DNA from: Sulfurimonas sp.
GTDB taxonomy: Bacteria; Campylobacterota; Campylobacteria; Campylobacterales; Sulfurimonadaceae
DNA length: 64,000 nt
Reading direction: 5' to 3'
NCBI GenBank assembly: GCA_030949825.1
Contig: JAUZSC010000011.1
Location: forward strand, 1-64,000
Shown: piece by piece, positions 59,806-64,000 of the stretch
Numbering within the stretch: position 1 is the first letter of the stretch
How the letters are laid out: each line of letters opens with the position of its first letter
Notes under the pieces: model-generated
What the model saw: the letters and a program-made list of their open reading frames with translations, nothing else
Told to the model about the DNA's origin: nothing
The model's database searches: none
Made by a program: the position numbers and the translations under genes

Positions 59806-60984
59806 TTAGTGACAGCCGCAACCTGTTCCGCATGACTCACCTTCTGAAGCAGCCGGAGCAGCTTTAGCCGGTGCAGCCGCTGTTGAACATGCACTTACAC
59901 CTGGAGGTGTATTTGGTTGAACAGATGCATTATCTACTCCACCGTTTGCATTGATTTCTTCTACTTGAGCCCAGATAGAAGCAGCTGCTGCTATATATCT
60001 TTTTGCAGACTCAGAACTCGGATTTACAAAAGTAATTGGCTTACCTTCATCTCCACCTGTTCTAATACTTGGCTCAATTGGAATCTCAGCGATTATTTTA
60101 GTATCAAACTCTTTAGCCATTGGGCCTGAAGTTCCTTTACCAAAAATATCGTACTCAACACCAGTATCTGGAGCGATAAATCCACTCATATTTTCAACAA
60201 TTCCAGCGATTGGAATGTTAAGTTTTTGAAACATGTTAAGTGAACGACGAGAATCATCTAAAGATACAGACTGAGGAGTCGTTACTGTTAAACCTACTGT
60301 TACTGGAATAGACTGAGCAAGAGAAAGTTGTGCATCACCAGTTCCTGGAGGCATATCTATAACAAGAATATCCAGTTCAGACCATAAAATATCACGCAAG
60401 AATTGCTCGATTGCTTTCATAATCATAGCACCACGCCATAAAAGTGATTGACCCTCTTCCATAAGCGAACCCATAGACATCATTTCGATTCCATAAGCTT
60501 TAATAGGAATAACTTTGTTTCCATTTATCTCAGGTTTAACATCTGCAACACCCATCATCCGAGGTATATTTGGACCATAAATATCTGCATCTAAAAGACC
60601 GACTTTAAGTCCTTGTGCAGCAAGAGCAATAGCAACATTTACAGATGTAGTTGATTTTCCAACCCCACCCTTACCTGAACTTACCATCAAGAAGTTTTTA
60701 ACCTGTGGTGTTAGGTTTTTACCCTGAGAAGAGCTTTCTCTTGGCATTTGTGGTGCTTTAATAATTGGGGCAACGCTTGTAGCACCTGCCGCTTTTACAG
60801 CTGCGATTGATTCATCAACGATTTGCTGAGCAACCTCTGGAGCTGATGAAGTAATTTCTACATTAAACTTAACATCTGTACCAGTAATTTCTATATTATT
60901 TACAAAACCAAAAGTTACGATATCTTTCGTAAATCCTGGGTACATAACTTTAGCTAAAGCTGATTTTACAATTTCTTCAGTCAT
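59806..60984 (-). CDS. mrp: Mrp/NBP35-family iron-sulfur carrier ATPase
   Basis: 392 residues. N-terminal MIP18 domain (1-85), then MVSSGKGGVGKSTTSVNVAI (deviant Walker A) and VIDMPPGTGDAQL. The C-terminus is an Ala-rich tail ending in CGTGCGCH with several Cys for cluster binding. Carries Fe-S clusters to apo-enzymes such as ThiC, MqnE and others. It is 83 bases downstream of thiC in the same direction. Confidence 0.92.
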   Translation of the reverse strand: MTEEIVKSALAKVMYPGFTKDIVTFGFVNNIEITGTDVKFNVEITSSAPEVAQQIVDESIAAVKAAGATSVAPIIKAPQMPRESSSQGKNLTPQVKNFLMVSSGKGGVGKSTTSVNVAIALAAQGLKVGLLDADIYGPNIPRMMGVADVKPEINGNKVIPIKAYGIEMMSMGSLMEEGQSLLWRGAMIMKAIEQFLRDILWSELDILVIDMPPGTGDAQLSLAQSIPVTVGLTVTTPQSVSLDDSRRSLNMFQKLNIPIAGIVENMSGFIAPDTGVEYDIFGKGTSGPMAKEFDTKIIAEIPIEPSIRTGGDEGKPITFVNPSSESAKRYIAAAASIWAQVEEINANGGVDNASVQPNTPPGVSACSTAAAPAKAAPAASEGESCGTGCGCH

Positions 60985-61067
60985 TATAGTCCTTTAATTT
61001 GTTTGATTTGTGAATAGTATCTAAATAAGACAATTTTTGTCTTATTTAGATTTAGAGAGGTTTTTTC

Positions 61068-62500
<1,433 letters not shown>

Positions 62501-62617
62501 TTAGTTTATATGATGGCAATATAATCAAATAAAGTTAATCTAACATAAAGTAAATTATCTATCTCTATATTTTAGGTCTAAAAAGCTGTCTGTAAAGTTA
62601 AAAAAAGGTTCCAAGTG

Positions 62618-62623
62618 TATAAT
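62618..62623 (+). promoter_or_regulatory. -10 element for ispDF
   Basis: TATAAT preceded by TG on the plus strand, 33 bases before the TTG start of ispDF, with GGAGAT as ribosome site at 62645. Fits the extended -10 form common in Campylobacterota. Confidence 0.5.
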
Positions 62624-62655
62624 TTCGTAACACTTTTTTAGCTTGGAGATATTTA

Positions 62656-63789
62656 TTGTCAAATTTAACACTTATTTTATTAGCTGCTGGCAGTTCTAGC
62701 AGGTTCAAACTTAATGTTAAAAAACAATGGTTACGCATTAATAACAAGCCACTGTGGCAATTTGTAGCAGATAAATTCCAAGACTCACTTTTTTTTGAAA
62801 AAATCATCATATGCTCTTCAACTGATGATATTGAATTTATGAAGCATTACGCTGATTATACTTTCATAGAAGGTGGGAAAACTCGTCAAGCATCTCTAAA
62901 AAATGCTTTAACTGAAGTTTATACAGATTTTGTGCTTGTAAGTGATATTGCAAGGGCATGTATCAGTGAAGATTTTTTAAGCCGAATCGTTGCGCTCAAA
63001 AATAGTGCTGATTGTATTGTTCCTTACCTCAAAGTTACAGATACTATTGTGTATGAAAACGAAACAATAGATAGAGATAAGGTAAAAAGAATTCAAACGC
63101 CTCAACTCTCTCGTATTACTGTTTTAAAAAACGCTCTAAATACAGATAAAGATTTTACTGATGAGAGTAGTGCTATTGTAGCCAATGGCGGAACAAGAGC
63201 CTTTATTTTAGGTGATGAGTGCGCCCATAAAATCACGCATATAAGTGATTTGAATAAGATACCTTGTTTAGCTCCGCCTTCAAGTGACACTTTAACTGGC
63301 ACAGGCTTTGATGTGCATGCATTTCTTGATGGCGGGAAAATGTGGCTCGGTGGAGTCCATATAGAATCTGACCTAAGTTTTAAAGCCCATAGTGATGGCG
63401 ATGTAGCAATTCATGCGCTTATAGATGCACTTCTTGGAGCTGCTGGAATGGGTGACATTGGTATGATGTTTCCAGATAATGATGAAAGATATAAAGATAT
63501 AGACTCAAAAATACTTCTTAAAGAAGTAATAAACAAGATAAATAACTTTGGCTTTATCCTTGTAAATATTGATCTTACAATTGCAGCAGAAAAACCAAAA
63601 ATAGCACACTACAAAACCCTTATACGGAAAACACTTGCCCAGATTTTAGACATAGAGATGGCAAGAGTAAATATAAAAGCAACTACAACTGAAAAACTTG
63701 GCTTTATAGGTCGAGGTGAAGGTGTTGGAGTAATAGCAAATGCAAATTTAAAATATATGGATTGGACCACAAACCAAGTGTTAACATAG
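62656..63789 (+). CDS. ispDF: Bifunctional IspD/IspF of isoprenoid synthesis
   Basis: 377 residues. The N-terminal IspD half has ILLAAGSSSRFK and QTPQLSR, making CDP-methylerythritol. The C-terminal IspF half starts near residue 213 with GTGFDVHAF and has AHSDGDVAIHALIDALLGA, GMMFPDND and the end IGRGEGVGV, making the cyclic diphosphate. Start is TTG at 62656. Fusion of the two is typical of Campylobacterota and alphaproteobacteria. The next gene is the HP1021-like regulator, as in Helicobacter and Campylobacter. Confidence 0.95.
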   Translation: MSNLTLILLAAGSSSRFKLNVKKQWLRINNKPLWQFVADKFQDSLFFEKIIICSSTDDIEFMKHYADYTFIEGGKTRQASLKNALTEVYTDFVLVSDIARACISEDFLSRIVALKNSADCIVPYLKVTDTIVYENETIDRDKVKRIQTPQLSRITVLKNALNTDKDFTDESSAIVANGGTRAFILGDECAHKITHISDLNKIPCLAPPSSDTLTGTGFDVHAFLDGGKMWLGGVHIESDLSFKAHSDGDVAIHALIDALLGAAGMGDIGMMFPDNDERYKDIDSKILLKEVINKINNFGFILVNIDLTIAAEKPKIAHYKTLIRKTLAQILDIEMARVNIKATTTEKLGFIGRGEGVGVIANANLKYMDWTTNQVLT

Positions 63790-63851
63790 ATGATAGAATT
63801 ACTTCCATCATCGTGTAATAAATTATATGAAATAGAATTTAAGGTATAGAA

Positions 63852-64000
63852 TTGAAGATATTAATTATAGAGAACGAAATTTACTTAGCGCAAAGTATTG
63901 CAACAAAACTTGGTGAACTTGGCCATGTTTGTGAAATGTGTACATCAACAAAAGATGCAATTAAAAGTCATAATTACGATGTGGTTTTACTTTCAACAAA
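63852..64000 (+). CDS. HP1021-like atypical response regulator, 5' part
   Basis: TTG start at 63852; KILIIENEIYLAQSIATKLG keeps the acidic pocket. The receiver continues to YDVVLLST, where the phospho-acceptor Asp is replaced by Ser. In Helicobacter pylori the gene after ispDF (HP1021) encodes an orphan regulator with the same kind of receiver. The DNA-binding domain lies outside the window. Confidence 0.82.
   Translation, partial: MKILIIENEIYLAQSIATKLGELGHVCEMCTSTKDAIKSHNYDVVLLST

Overview
The window is AT-rich and gene-dense, and it most likely comes from a Campylobacterota (Epsilonproteobacteria) chromosome. The reasons are a fused IspDF gene followed by an HP1021-type atypical response regulator, aminofutalosine synthase MqnE of the futalosine menaquinone route, a PglB-type oligosaccharyltransferase, and legionaminic-acid type sugar genes. 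I saw no rRNA, tRNA or CRISPR array.

Positions 1-40500 form a cell-surface glycan island read almost wholly from the minus strand. It holds nucleotide-sugar enzymes (Ugd, epimerases, RfbF fragment, Fcl, LegB, LegC, PtmE-like, two NeuB-family synthases, SpsF- and KdsB-like cytidylyltransferases), acyl- and formyltransferases, glycosyltransferases and a Wzx-type flippase. Many neighbours overlap by ATGA or TAATG. Scattered between the sugar genes are defence or addiction type genes: two HEPN/MNT pairs, a PIN and a PemK/MazF toxin that share one antitoxin family, three AlbA-type regulators, a RhuM-Fic and a RhuM-PLD protein. Mobile DNA includes nested IS3 copies, a truncated transposase, a group II intron and two identical 268-bp MITE-like elements. 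Several cassettes sit between partial duplications of the neighbouring gene ends.

Positions 40500-55100 continue on the minus strand as a mixed housekeeping block. It contains Pgi, a fused MNT-HEPN protein, an OmpA/MotB-like and a helix-hairpin-helix-TolQ/MotA-like protein beside an exported ATP-dependent DNA ligase, an AbiE-like pair, GalU, PglB with a glycosyltransferase, MqnE, an LsrK-like kinase, a class II aldolase, MetK and an ABM-domain protein. Positions 55200-64000 are core genes: GlnD and GlmS on the plus strand, Mrp and ThiC on the minus strand, then IspDF and the start of the response regulator on the plus strand.

About twenty genes carry single-base frame breaks, mostly in homopolymer runs, and core genes such as glnD and mqnE are included. 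Most of these are probably sequencing errors, so frameshifted genes are described here at their inferred full extent.
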